NCBI GenBank assembly: GCA_003558125.1
Contig: PWMQ01000097.1
Coordinates: 1 to 64,000 of the forward strand
DNA from: Natronospira sp.
Lineage (GTDB): Bacteria > Pseudomonadota > Gammaproteobacteria > Natronospirales > Natronospiraceae
Reading direction: 5' to 3'
DNA length: 64,000 nucleotides
This document shows positions 16,639 to 25,573 of this stretch, piece by piece. The first letter of the stretch is position 1; the number at the start of each line of letters is the position of its first letter. The notes under the pieces were generated by a model. That model worked only from the letters and a program-made list of their open reading frames with translations, was not told the origin of the DNA and did not search any database. The position numbers were made by a program, and so were the translations under genes.

Positions 16639-19227
16639 CTACTCGATTACCACCTCCCGGGCCGGTTGGCGGAGGTTGTAGCTGGAGCTCATGACGCGGC
16701 CGTAGGCGCCGGCGTTGGCGATGGCGATGACGTCGCCCTCAAAGCAGTCGGGCAGGAGGCGGTCGTTGCCGAGCACATCCCCGGTCTCGCAGATGGGCCC
16801 CACCACGGTGGCCGGGGTGGTGGCCGGTTCATCGGGGCGGGAGAGATTGACGATCTCATGCCAGGCGCCATACAGGGATGGCCGGATGAGTGAGTTCATG
16901 CCGGTCTCGATACCCACGTAGCGGGCTTCGCCCTTGCCCTTGGTCTGGGTCACCCGGGCGATCAGCACGCCGGCCCGGGCGACCACGTAACGTCCCGGCT
17001 CAATCCAGAGCTGGCGTCCCGGGAAGGCGGTTGCCATGGAGCGCAGGGAAGCATCCATGGCCTGGGTGTCCAGCGGCTCGTCGCCGGCCTTCTCCACCAC
17101 GCCCAGGCCACCACCAAGATCGAGGATCTCCACATCGGGAAAGTGCTCGGCGGCTTCACCCAGAACCAGAGCGATCTGGCGCCAGTTGTCGGGATTGCGA
17201 ATGCCGCTGCCGCTATGAGCATGAAGACCCACCACGCGGGCACCGGCGGCGGCGACCAGGCGGGCGGCCTCTTCCAGTTCAAACAGGGGAATGCCGAATT
17301 TGGACTGGGTACCGGCGGTGCGCACGTGCTTGTGGTGCCCCCGGCCCTGCCCCGGGTCCAGGCGCAGAAAGATGTCGCGGTCCTTGAACAGCTCCGGCCA
17401 GTGCTGCAGGGGATGGAGGTTATCCAGGGTCACTCTTACTCCCGCCTCCAGGCCAAAGGCATATTCCTCGCGGGGTGCGAAATTGGGGGTGAAGAGGATG
17501 CGTTCGGGATCGATCCCGGGGCGCTCGCTCAAGACGTGCCTGACCTCGCCCGGGGAAACACATTCAAATCCGAAACCGGCCGCATCCACCCGGGCCAGGA
17601 TGTCGGGGTGGGCATTGGCCTTGACCGCATACAGCACCCGATCCACTGACTTGAGCTGCTCCAGTTCATCGATGGCCGTCTGCAGGGAAGGCAGGTGATA
17701 GACAAAGGCCGGGCCGTGTTCGGTGGCCAAGCTGATCAGGCGGTCGCGGTCCTGCCACCACCAACCCACCCGGCGCTGGGCGGGTGCCAGATCCGGGCCG
17801 GGCTCGAACAGTTGCTGCCAGGTGGGCCCCAGGACCGGGTCATCGGGCACGGTGTGAATGAGACTGCGATGGAGTTGCTCCACCAGCCGTGGGGCCTCAG
17901 CGGCCTCGATCACGGCGGTGAAGTTGAGGTCGTTGGCGGCCTGGCTGAGCAGATGAATGCGCCGTTCCTCGAATACCTCCAGGGCGGGGCCCAGTTGATG
18001 GAGGATGGAGCGAATGCGCTGACCAACCACGCTGACCGTGGCGCAATCCCGGATCAACCGCGCCCGGCAGAATCCGGACAGATCATCCACCAGCTCGTCC
18101 AGTACCGCTTCGCCCAGATCATTGGCATCGGCATCCAGGGAGACGGTGACATTGGTCTCGGAAGTGGACACCAGATCCACGGACAATCCATGACGCTTGA
18201 AGGCATCAAAGGCCCGGGCCAGGAAGCCCACCTCCTGCCACATGCCCAGGGTTTCCATGGAGACCAGAACCACCCCGGCGCGGCTGGAAATGGCCTTGAC
18301 CCTGGCCTCGGTGTCGCCACTGCCGGGACCGATCTCGGTGCCGGCCATGTCCGGGTCGGGGGTATAGCGGACCTGTAGGGGAATGCCGTGGCGCCGCACC
18401 GGTGCGATGCAGCGGGGATGGAGGACCTTGGCACCGGTGGTGGCAATCTCCTGGGCCTCGTCATAGTCCAGACGCCGTAGCAGGCGGGCACTGGGCAAAT
18501 CACGGGGGTTGGCACTGAACAAGCCCGGGACGTCGGTCCAGATTTCCAGTCGCTCGGCGCCCAGGCGGGCGGCAAGATAGGCGGCCGACGTGTCGGACCC
18601 GCCCCGGCCCAGCAGAGCCGGTCCACCCTCGGGATGACGGGCAAAGAAACCCTGGGTGAGCAGCAGCGCGCCCTGTTGCGCCGCCGCGCTGGCGGCCTCC
18701 GGGTCATGAGCGTCATCACAGACGGCGGACAAGTAGTCGGCAGCATCGAGATTGCGCGGCTGGATGGTGAGCAACTCTGTGGGATCGATGGCGACCGGGC
18801 CGTGCCCGGCCACTGCCAGTCGGGCCCGGGCAAGGATGCCGGCCATGCGCTCACCGCAGACCATGGCCCGGGCGCGCACCCGCGGTGTGACCTCGCCGAT
18901 CAGGCGCGCACCCTCCAATAGTCGGCCCAGTTCCCCGAGCTGTTCCTCCAGCGGGCCGTCGATGCCCTCCAGGTCCATGGCGGCGGCCAGGGCCAGGTGC
19001 TGTTCACGAAGCTTATCGATCAGAGACTCGAGCTGGAGCTCGGCAATCCGGTCGAGGGCGCCGGCAATGGCATCGGAGACCCCGGCCAGGGCGGAATGGA
19101 CCATCAGCACCCGATAGCCGTCCTGTTTTCGTTTGGCCACCACCGCCTCAATGGATTTCCAGTTCTCCACCGACGACACGCTGGTTCCACCAAACTTTAG
19201 GACGACCAGGGGACTGTCTGAAGCCAT
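16639..19227 (-). CDS. lysC-lysA: Bifunctional aspartate kinase / diaminopimelate decarboxylase
   Basis: An 862-aa fusion joining the first and last enzymes of lysine synthesis. Residues 1 to about 460 are aspartokinase: KFGGTS (11-16), GRGGSDTSA (208-216), EIWTDVPGLFSANPR, and paired ACT domains starting near 315 that would bind lysine for feedback control. Residues from about 475 are a PLP decarboxylase: YAVKANAHPD with the PLP lysine at 536, HAHSGSGIRNPDNW, ILDLGGGLGV, IEPGRYVVARAG and PICETGDVLG near the C-terminus. The same fusion is known from Xanthomonas and relatives. A GGAG ribosome site lies eight bases before the ATG. No other lysine gene is adjacent. Confidence 0.95.
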   Translation of the reverse strand: MASDSPLVVLKFGGTSVSSVENWKSIEAVVAKRKQDGYRVLMVHSALAGVSDAIAGALDRIAELQLESLIDKLREQHLALAAAMDLEGIDGPLEEQLGELGRLLEGARLIGEVTPRVRARAMVCGERMAGILARARLAVAGHGPVAIDPTELLTIQPRNLDAADYLSAVCDDAHDPEAASAAAQQGALLLTQGFFARHPEGGPALLGRGGSDTSAAYLAARLGAERLEIWTDVPGLFSANPRDLPSARLLRRLDYDEAQEIATTGAKVLHPRCIAPVRRHGIPLQVRYTPDPDMAGTEIGPGSGDTEARVKAISSRAGVVLVSMETLGMWQEVGFLARAFDAFKRHGLSVDLVSTSETNVTVSLDADANDLGEAVLDELVDDLSGFCRARLIRDCATVSVVGQRIRSILHQLGPALEVFEERRIHLLSQAANDLNFTAVIEAAEAPRLVEQLHRSLIHTVPDDPVLGPTWQQLFEPGPDLAPAQRRVGWWWQDRDRLISLATEHGPAFVYHLPSLQTAIDELEQLKSVDRVLYAVKANAHPDILARVDAAGFGFECVSPGEVRHVLSERPGIDPERILFTPNFAPREEYAFGLEAGVRVTLDNLHPLQHWPELFKDRDIFLRLDPGQGRGHHKHVRTAGTQSKFGIPLFELEEAARLVAAAGARVVGLHAHSGSGIRNPDNWRQIALVLGEAAEHFPDVEILDLGGGLGVVEKAGDEPLDTQAMDASLRSMATAFPGRQLWIEPGRYVVARAGVLIARVTQTKGKGEARYVGIETGMNSLIRPSLYGAWHEIVNLSRPDEPATTPATVVGPICETGDVLGNDRLLPDCFEGDVIAIANAGAYGRVMSSSYNLRQPAREVVIE

Positions 19228-19261
19228 TCCGTTTTCTCCTGTTTTGTCGTTGCTTCATGAA

Positions 19262-19300
19262 AAGACGCCTCGCGCAAAGGCGCGAAGACGCCAAGAAATC
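19262..19300. repeat. GCGCAAAGGCGCGAAGACGC intergenic repeat
   Basis: This copy, GCCTCGCGCAAAGGCGCGAA then GACGCCAAG, lies upstream of the lysC-lysA start. Related sequence occurs on both sides of the REP pair at 60181-60505, so it is one of the dispersed families in this window. Confidence 0.5.
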
Positions 19301-19333
19301 AAAACTTTACCCGGGCGTTAATGGGCCAGGCCC

Positions 19334-19495
19334 GGAACCTCTGCTGGGCCCATTCGCGGCCTCAGTTGGCAGTGAGAGTCGCTGATTCAAGGCGCAGCGC
19401 GCAGCACAGTAGTTGGGCTACGGGCAAGCGCTGTAACGCAGAAGCAGCGGCTCTCAGTGTCTACTGTGGCCGCGAATCGGCCCAGCAGAGGTTCC
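19334..19495. repeat. 162-bp imperfect inverted repeat
   Basis: The two ends are about 54 bases each: GGAACCTCTGCTGGGCC, then ATTCGCGGCC and onwards to CGCTG. They are complementary with a handful of mismatches. The centre has CGCAGCGCGCAGCACAGTAG and CAAGCGCTGTAACGCAGAAG, which look like a second palindrome unit. No reading frame of note is inside. It fills most of the 400-base gap between lysC-lysA and the transglutaminase gene, and is followed at once by a terminator. Confidence 0.75.
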
Positions 19496-19497
19496 TC

Positions 19498-19530
19498 AAA
19501 AAAAAAGCCGGCCCCAGGGCCGGCTTTTCT
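19498..19530 (-). terminator. Rho-independent terminator of the lipoprotein operon
   Basis: On the minus strand a GCCGGCC stem with a four-base loop is followed by nine T residues. It lies about 105 bases beyond the stop of the transglutaminase-like gene and closes that operon. The A-run and short T-run on either side might let it work weakly in the other direction too. Confidence 0.85.
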
Positions 19531-19635
19531 CGCGAAATTTCTTTCCGGCATGGGCTCACCGGGCAATGAACAGCACGTCGCTGCCTGCCTCCTTGATTGC
19601 CGGTTTGCATTTGCTGATGAAACGCATGTCGATCC

Positions 19636-21117
19636 TCAGTGAGCTGCCAGTTCAATCACTTCCGGGGTCACGTCCGCGAACTGGGGCATTTCCATACCGG
19701 CGTCCGCGTGGATATAGGTCGGGTCCGTGACGGCGTAGATTGTGCCATTAAAGCGGACGCTGTCGCCACCAATTTCTTCCGGGAAGGCCACGGCGGCGGC
19801 GATGTGCCCGGGATAACGCAATCCGACTACCTCGAGATCGGTGAGTTCCCGCACCAGCCAGGCAAACAGAATGGCCCGGTCTTCGCAGTCGGAATAGTCA
19901 TAATAGATCGTCTCTTCCGGAAACAGCGGTTTCTCGCGACCGAAATTCTCCGGATCGATCTTGTAATCGAAGGCCGTCTGCACGAAACGCAGCAGAAGGT
20001 TGACCTGGTCCACCGGGTCCCGCTCGTCGAGCAGGGGCGCCAGCCCCGAGATCAGGCTCTTGGCGGTGCGGTCGTACACCGGCGCATTGAAATAGACTTC
20101 CAGTTCCGTCTGGGGGTAATCGCGGTAGAACTCGATGATACTGCGGTTGACCAGAACCGGAACGTCATATTCCTCGCCGGCATAACGGAAGCCGAGATCA
20201 CGCCGGATTTCCTTGCGCGGCAGCCCCCAGGGGGATTCCACTTCCATGCCGAGACGACTATCGGCATCCGGATAGCTGCCCTCGTAGGTATAGAGACGAT
20301 CCACCTGATAGGGCAGACCGGCGGGATTGACCACGTAATATTCCTGGCCATCGAGAGTGAAGTAATTGGTGGCATAAAGACGCTGCCGGACCGGCAACAT
20401 GAGATGCACACGACGTCCGTCATGACCCACCCGGGCATCGAAGCCGGACTTGGACAGCATGTACCAGGCAAACAGGCGCCCCATGTTGACGTCGTCATTG
20501 AACAGGGCGCGCCCGGCCTTGTAGTGCAGGCGGGCAAGGCCCCAGTCATTCAGGGCAAGCTCCCGATTGGCTGCCTCGGCGGCATCCAGAAAGATCTGAT
20601 AGTCGCTTTGGCTCATGTGAGCCCAGAAGGCACTGATGCCCTCTTCATCGACACTGTTGAGTCGAAAGGTCGGGGTGTCGGGGTCCTTGCGCAGCCCGAC
20701 TTCAGCCAGATAAAAGGCCAGGCGCAGTGATTCGCCCGCCGGGGTTTCCGGCTCCGGCTCCACCTCGACCACGGCTTCTTCTTCCGGCTCGGGAATGGTG
20801 ATCTCAATGGGGGGCGGGGCCGGTCTTTCCCTGGGGGGCTCGGGCTTCTCGCTTACCGTCGGCGGTTCATCGATCTTGGGGGCCTCGTGTTCCTGGCGCG
20901 CCGGCCGCGACTCGAAGGCCGCCCATTGCTGCTCCAGATAATCCATGAAGGCCCGATCCCGGGCATCGCGAAATTCCTGATAGCTGGACTCTTGCTGCTG
21001 GCGCCAGCGCTCGAAATCGGATTGCGCCAGGGCCACGGTGAGGAAGGAAGCGAGTATCAGGGCGACAACAAGAACCAGCCCGCCCCGCCGGAGATTGGAC
21101 GGCACCACGATAAACAT
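19636..21117 (-). CDS. Exported transglutaminase-like protein
   Basis: The 493-aa product starts with a membrane or signal segment (about residues 12-32) and a charged, coiled-coil-like stretch, followed by a Pro/Glu-rich linker with PEPEEEAVVEVEPEPETPAG. The C-terminal domain has a transglutaminase-like triad pattern: the cysteine in YYDYSDCEDRAILFAWLVRE, the histidine in RYPGHIAAAV, and the aspartate in YAVTDPTYI. Function is unknown; such domains in bacteria may be proteases or cross-linkers at the envelope. It is the last gene of the LpoB operon. The ATG at 21117 has a GGGGGAT site upstream, which decides the start. Confidence 0.75.
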   Translation of the reverse strand: MFIVVPSNLRRGGLVLVVALILASFLTVALAQSDFERWRQQQESSYQEFRDARDRAFMDYLEQQWAAFESRPARQEHEAPKIDEPPTVSEKPEPPRERPAPPPIEITIPEPEEEAVVEVEPEPETPAGESLRLAFYLAEVGLRKDPDTPTFRLNSVDEEGISAFWAHMSQSDYQIFLDAAEAANRELALNDWGLARLHYKAGRALFNDDVNMGRLFAWYMLSKSGFDARVGHDGRRVHLMLPVRQRLYATNYFTLDGQEYYVVNPAGLPYQVDRLYTYEGSYPDADSRLGMEVESPWGLPRKEIRRDLGFRYAGEEYDVPVLVNRSIIEFYRDYPQTELEVYFNAPVYDRTAKSLISGLAPLLDERDPVDQVNLLLRFVQTAFDYKIDPENFGREKPLFPEETIYYDYSDCEDRAILFAWLVRELTDLEVVGLRYPGHIAAAVAFPEEIGGDSVRFNGTIYAVTDPTYIHADAGMEMPQFADVTPEVIELAAH

Positions 21118-21184
21118 GACAGATCCCCCATGCAGCGGGCCATGCCGGGGCCGGCACGTTGCCGGCCCCGGCAGCACTCAGAGC

Positions 21185-21763
21185 TTACTGACCGCGGCGA
21201 CGCTCCAGAGCCTCGTCCATCTCATCACGGGCCTGGGCGTGACGGAACTGCTCCCACAGCACAGCCTCATCCTGACCGGCGACGGGTCGGTCACTGGCGG
21301 CGAGGATATTGTCGAACAATTCCCGCATGGAGCGCTCGCCCACCACCACCATGGTGCAGAGCTGGCGCTGCTCATTGATGGTCTCGTAGTCGGTGCGGTT
21401 AACCCGAGACCCCTGGAGAGTCACATCGGCCAGCTGACGGGACACGCTCTGGAAGGTGGAACCGGTCACGGTGTCCCCCTCGGCCGTACGGGTCCGCTGC
21501 TGATAGGTCTCCTCCATGGACTCCACCGCCACTTCGATCTGATTGGCCAGGGCCTGACGGGTCAGGGCCACCGCCTCACTGCGATCAATGGCGAACTGGT
21601 CGGACGCCGGCACACAGTTGGTGGCGGCAATGCCGTCACTGATCTGACCTTGAGGATCAGCCACCCATTCCGGGATGCGATCCTCGGGGGCGCGTTCGGG
21701 GGTACCGCCACAGGCGGCCAGGAAACTCGCTGCAGCAAGCAGCACTAGACTTCTTTTCAGCAT
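21185..21763 (-). CDS. Lipoprotein, LPP20-like
   Basis: The 192-aa precursor has a lipobox SFLAAC and mature PEWVADPQGQISDGIAATNC. The motif IPEWV, an isoleucine/alanine-rich start and RSEAVALTRQALANQIEVAV match the pattern of LPP20-family lipoproteins, which are usually found near lpoB. The arginine/glutamate-rich C-terminus (ARDEMDEALERRRGQ) may be helical. It lies between a longer LPP20-like gene and the transglutaminase gene, all in one direction. Confidence 0.75.
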   Translation of the reverse strand: MLKRSLVLLAAASFLAACGGTPERAPEDRIPEWVADPQGQISDGIAATNCVPASDQFAIDRSEAVALTRQALANQIEVAVESMEETYQQRTRTAEGDTVTGSTFQSVSRQLADVTLQGSRVNRTDYETINEQRQLCTMVVVGERSMRELFDNILAASDRPVAGQDEAVLWEQFRHAQARDEMDEALERRRGQ

Positions 21764-21793
21764 GGGACTCTTCCCTCCTCTCAATAATCACAA

Positions 21794-22819
21794 TCAAAGA
21801 AACTGGAACAGGCGCTCACCCAGGGACTGCCCGAGAGAGTCGGCCAGATTGCCAATGACACGATCCTGGGCCAGGCCGGGATCACTGGATGCTTCGCGCA
21901 GCTCCTGACGGAACTGCCCGATCACCCGGCCATCCGGTTCACGAATGACCACCTCACCCTCGGCGAAGGCAAAGTGATCCTGTCCCCGCTGAACATTGCG
22001 CAAGCGAAGCTCGCCACCAATGATCAGGTCCGGGCTGCCGTCGCCGCCGACTCGCAGGCCTTCGCGTATCAGACCTTCGCGCAAGCCCGAGCGCAAGCGG
22101 GACTCCATGCCGCTGTCATCAATATCCAGGCGCAGTGAATTGAGCGCTTCCCAAAGCCGCTCCAGCACATCGGCATAGTCGTCCGCCACCGGCCGATTGG
22201 GCAGACCCGTGGTGGACACCATGGATAACTGCTGTTCAATGCTATCGGCACGACCAATCAACTCAGCCGCCGGCTTCAGGGCACGGACCGCCCGGATACG
22301 GTCTCCAGTCGGTATCTCCCGTTCCCTGAACAGGTCCAGCTGCTCACGGATATCGCGAAGCTGATTGCCCAGCCGCATGGTGGCGGCCGGACGATCAAGG
22401 CGGGCCAGGACATAGAGCGTTTCTTCCGCCCCATCCGGCACTGCTTCCACGATTTCGATTTCGTCCAGAGTCGTCTCCGGCACACTGGCACGAACTTCCT
22501 GGGCAAAACCGCGGGTGACCGGCCCGGTGGCCCCTTCCCGGACCCGCTCCACCCAGGCGGTGGTCTCGCCGGCCACCGTGACCCGCATATTGGAGATCAG
22601 GTCACTGCGGGCCCGGTCCGCCGCCGCACGGCGAGCCTCGGCAGGGTCACCGCGCAGCGGAGCCGAACCCACGCCATGGACATAACGGGGGTCATCCGGG
22701 GTGTTGAGCACCCAGTCGGGAACGCCGGTGTCCGCATTGGCGTCGCCGGCAGGGCCCGCGGCGCAGGCCACCACCAATGGCAGCAACAGGCCCAGGCTGA
22801 ACAGTTTGCGAAGCATCAT
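21794..22819 (-). CDS. Lipoprotein with LPP20 and flexible assembly domains
   Basis: A 341-aa precursor with lipobox LVVAC. The mature N-terminal domain has VPDWVLNTPDDPRYVHGVGS and EARRAAADRARSDLISNMRV, as in LPP20/flagellar-assembly lipoproteins. The rest includes ALKPAAELIGRADSIEQQLS and a C-terminal region with LIIGGELRLRNVQRGQDHF. Its place directly behind lpoB suggests work with the peptidoglycan synthase activator at the outer membrane, but that is inference. An adjacent, smaller lipoprotein gene has related features and may be a paralogue. Confidence 0.75.
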   Translation of the reverse strand: MMLRKLFSLGLLLPLVVACAAGPAGDANADTGVPDWVLNTPDDPRYVHGVGSAPLRGDPAEARRAAADRARSDLISNMRVTVAGETTAWVERVREGATGPVTRGFAQEVRASVPETTLDEIEIVEAVPDGAEETLYVLARLDRPAATMRLGNQLRDIREQLDLFREREIPTGDRIRAVRALKPAAELIGRADSIEQQLSMVSTTGLPNRPVADDYADVLERLWEALNSLRLDIDDSGMESRLRSGLREGLIREGLRVGGDGSPDLIIGGELRLRNVQRGQDHFAFAEGEVVIREPDGRVIGQFRQELREASSDPGLAQDRVIGNLADSLGQSLGERLFQFL

Positions 22820-22830
22820 GGCTGCTTACC

Positions 22831-23439
22831 TCAGAGACCGCGCCGGGCCCGTCGCATCACCTTCTGTTCCTGGTGCTGCCCGTGCCAGACGTCCACATTG
22901 GTTTCCACATCCACCAGACGCAGGTCCACCTGGTAGGAAGTGACCCGGGTTCCGTCCAGGCGATCAATGGTGGAGTCGATTGAACCCACCAGGGCGTAAT
23001 CCGCCCCCAGCTCACGGCCCATGCGGGCGGCGGTTTCGGGGTCGGCATGAAACTCCTGATCACGGCGCTCGTCTCGAATTTCATCCCGCTCGGCCCCGCC
23101 GGCCACGAAATCCACCCGGCCGGAGCGAATCATTTCCCGGCGCAGCTCGTTGATGAAGGTATCCACCGGGATATGCTCGTGGGAGCGGTTGCGAACGGAC
23201 TGGATGATCACCCGGGGACGATCACGATCCGGGTTATCCGCCCGGAAACGCTCCAACCACGGAAACGTGAGCATGTCATCGATCATTACCGAGGCAACAT
23301 TGCGGGAATCGGTGATGTTCCAGCGATCGGTCAGGTCCACCTGCTCATCGGCGCCCACCCGTTCAACCTGGGTTCCACCACAACCACTGACAGCAACAGC
23401 CACCAGGGCCAACAAGATCCAGCGTGCAAAGACTTTCAT
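22831..23439 (-). CDS. lpoB: Penicillin-binding protein activator LpoB
   Basis: An outer-membrane lipoprotein that activates the bifunctional peptidoglycan synthase PBP1b. The 202-aa precursor has lipobox AVSGC, then the family start ITDSRNVASVMIDDML, RPRVIIQSVRNRSHEHIPVDTF with the conserved NRS/H region, and the strand pattern GADYALVGSIDSTIDRLDGT and YQVDLRLVDVETNVDVW. The start at 23439 is preceded by GGGAGGGAGAAAG. No PBP1b is in the window, although PBP1A is at 45678-48128. Confidence 0.88.
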   Translation of the reverse strand: MKVFARWILLALVAVAVSGCGGTQVERVGADEQVDLTDRWNITDSRNVASVMIDDMLTFPWLERFRADNPDRDRPRVIIQSVRNRSHEHIPVDTFINELRREMIRSGRVDFVAGGAERDEIRDERRDQEFHADPETAARMGRELGADYALVGSIDSTIDRLDGTRVTSYQVDLRLVDVETNVDVWHGQHQEQKVMRRARRGL

Positions 23440-23549
23440 TCTTTCTCCCTCCCATTCAGGCAAACAGTCAATTGATGTCCATAGACTAGTGCATTTCCGG
23501 CCTGCCCGCCCCTACCCGAATGGGGCACCTCACGGACAGGCCCGGATAA

Positions 23550-25343
23550 TCAGTTCAAGGTCAGCACTTCCAGCCGCGGGGCGCCCTCACTGTCGCCCGG
23601 CAACTCAATCGAGGGTGGGTTGCTGAGCCGTCGGGACATCAGCAGGCGGATTTCCCCGGGCTCCAGCGACACTTCCACGGCCGGCGCCAGACCTTTCTCG
23701 CCACCCAGAAACTCGCCCTGTCGCAAGCGCACCCGGCTGGTGCCCGGCTCCACCGGAATCCGCGCCACGCGCACCTCGGCCGGCAGAGTCTGCCAGGCAC
23801 GGGTGTCGGCACGACTGGCCGCGGCGGTGCCAGTGCGGGCGGCCAATCCGCCCAGCTGCCCGAGCAGACCGCCGCGTTCTTCCATTTCCTGGGCCGCCAG
23901 CTCGGCCAGGGCGTTCTGCAGCAAGCGACGGGCAACCTCGCGACGCAGTTCATCGCCCGCACTGAGCAGCATGTCCTGGTAGGCCATCATGGTCAGATTA
24001 TCGGCCCGGGCAAGGACTTCGCGCTGGCCATCGATTTCCAGGAAACTGGGACTCACTTCCGGGCGGGGCGGCCCCGGATAGGGCACGGTGACCCGAACCC
24101 CGCCCTGCAGGGCACGAATGATGCCCCAGGACTCCAACTGGCCCCAGAGCGGGCCCACATAGAAACTCTTTTCGAAGACGCCCCGGAAGGCCCCTTCCAG
24201 ACCACCCTGGCTGTAATGAACCATCATTGCCAGGGGACCGGTATCGGCATACATGGTCTGAAACCAGGCCGACTGGGCGAGCCGCTCATCATGGGTGCCA
24301 CCGGTCCAGGGTTGCAGGGTAATGGAACGGCGACGGGGGTCGGCATACATGATCAGGTTGAGCTCGCCCCTGGGAGGCAGGCGGTCCACATGCTGAATCA
24401 CCAGCAGATGTGCCTCCTCGCCACTGCTGTTGCTGATCCGCTCCACCCCATCGGCTCCGATTCGCTGCCGGGCCTCGTCTTCCCGCCCCCGCCAGCCGTC
24501 GGTGCGGTGCTGCAGTCGATAGGCATCGAACCAGGCCTGGCGAAGGAAATCCTCGCCCAGCAGATACTGGGCGGCATAGCCGTCCTCGTAGATTTGCGCC
24601 GCCTGGGTATAGGCGATGCGGGCATTGTCCAGCTCGCCGGCCATCTCGTAGAGAACGCCGGTGAGGTAACGCAGCCAGGCCGCGTCCCTGAAGCGCAGGC
24701 TGTCGCGATCGGCGATCTCCTCGCTCATGCCGTGAAAGCCCACCAGCAGGGAGGACATGATGGTGTTCCGCCGGCCACCCTCGCTGACTTCCTCGTAGCT
24801 GCCCTCCAGGATGGAGAGCTCATGCAGGCGGGCATCCAGCTTGCGGGTTTCCACCAGGGCACTGTCGAGATGATCACGGCGGTCACGCCAGTTGTCGCTG
24901 GCCTGGGCCAGGGCCGCGAAATTCAGCGCCTGATAATAATGAATGTAGGCCAGTTCATAGACGGTGCCGCGATAGGGCGCGTTGCGGGGATTGCTCATTG
25001 CCGAACGCAGGCCATCGCGGAAATAGCGGGTGTAGAGATCCTCGCCAATCATCTCCGCCTCGGCCAGCAGGACGATGCTTTGCTCAAAATCCCCGGCCAG
25101 GTGGGCGACCGCGCCCCGCTCCAGGTGATAGAGCAGGCGATCGTTGCCATCCGCGTCCAGAACCTGTTCCAGACCTTCCTGGGCGGCTTCGTAGTAACCG
25201 GCATCGGCCAGAGTGAGAGCTTCCCCCACTTCCTGGCCATAGGTGGCGCACCCTGACAGGATGATTGCCGTCAGAATCAGGCCCAGGGCCCGGGCTCGCG
25301 CCAGGCTTTCTCGGTATCCCCCCGCGGGCATTGCCTTTCTCAT
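23550..25343 (-). CDS. COG3014-like lipoprotein with repeat helices
   Basis: The 597-aa precursor has a signal ending in IILSGC. Helical, TPR-like repeats follow in the first half (for example ADAGYYEAAQEGLEQVLDAD and the FRDAAWLRYLTGVLYEMAGE region). A second half has LNLIMYADPRRRSITLQPW and MMVHYSQGGLEGAFRGVFEK. Large lipoproteins of this type (COG3014) precede lpoB in Vibrio, Shewanella and others, which supports the identification, but the activity is not known. AGAGGGGATA before the ATG at 25343 decides the start. It is the first gene of the five-gene operon, divergent from the transporter gene. Confidence 0.75.
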   Translation of the reverse strand: MRKAMPAGGYRESLARARALGLILTAIILSGCATYGQEVGEALTLADAGYYEAAQEGLEQVLDADGNDRLLYHLERGAVAHLAGDFEQSIVLLAEAEMIGEDLYTRYFRDGLRSAMSNPRNAPYRGTVYELAYIHYYQALNFAALAQASDNWRDRRDHLDSALVETRKLDARLHELSILEGSYEEVSEGGRRNTIMSSLLVGFHGMSEEIADRDSLRFRDAAWLRYLTGVLYEMAGELDNARIAYTQAAQIYEDGYAAQYLLGEDFLRQAWFDAYRLQHRTDGWRGREDEARQRIGADGVERISNSSGEEAHLLVIQHVDRLPPRGELNLIMYADPRRRSITLQPWTGGTHDERLAQSAWFQTMYADTGPLAMMVHYSQGGLEGAFRGVFEKSFYVGPLWGQLESWGIIRALQGGVRVTVPYPGPPRPEVSPSFLEIDGQREVLARADNLTMMAYQDMLLSAGDELRREVARRLLQNALAELAAQEMEERGGLLGQLGGLAARTGTAAASRADTRAWQTLPAEVRVARIPVEPGTSRVRLRQGEFLGGEKGLAPAVEVSLEPGEIRLLMSRRLSNPPSIELPGDSEGAPRLEVLTLN

Positions 25344-25573
25344 TATCCCCTCTCCCTGCAATCGCCGACCGGTCCGGATCCAGGACCCATCGTCCCGACA
25401 ATGGACTTAATCTGACATATCCCGGCCGCCTTGCACATACCCCAAATGGGTGATGCTAGCGGATCGCACCCCGCCACGCCACGCAATGCCCCCTGATTCC
25501 GGACTGTCTCGGGTAAGCACGGGCCTTCAAGCTGTTAGGATGCGACACAGGTCAGCACGCGGGAGTTGCCACA

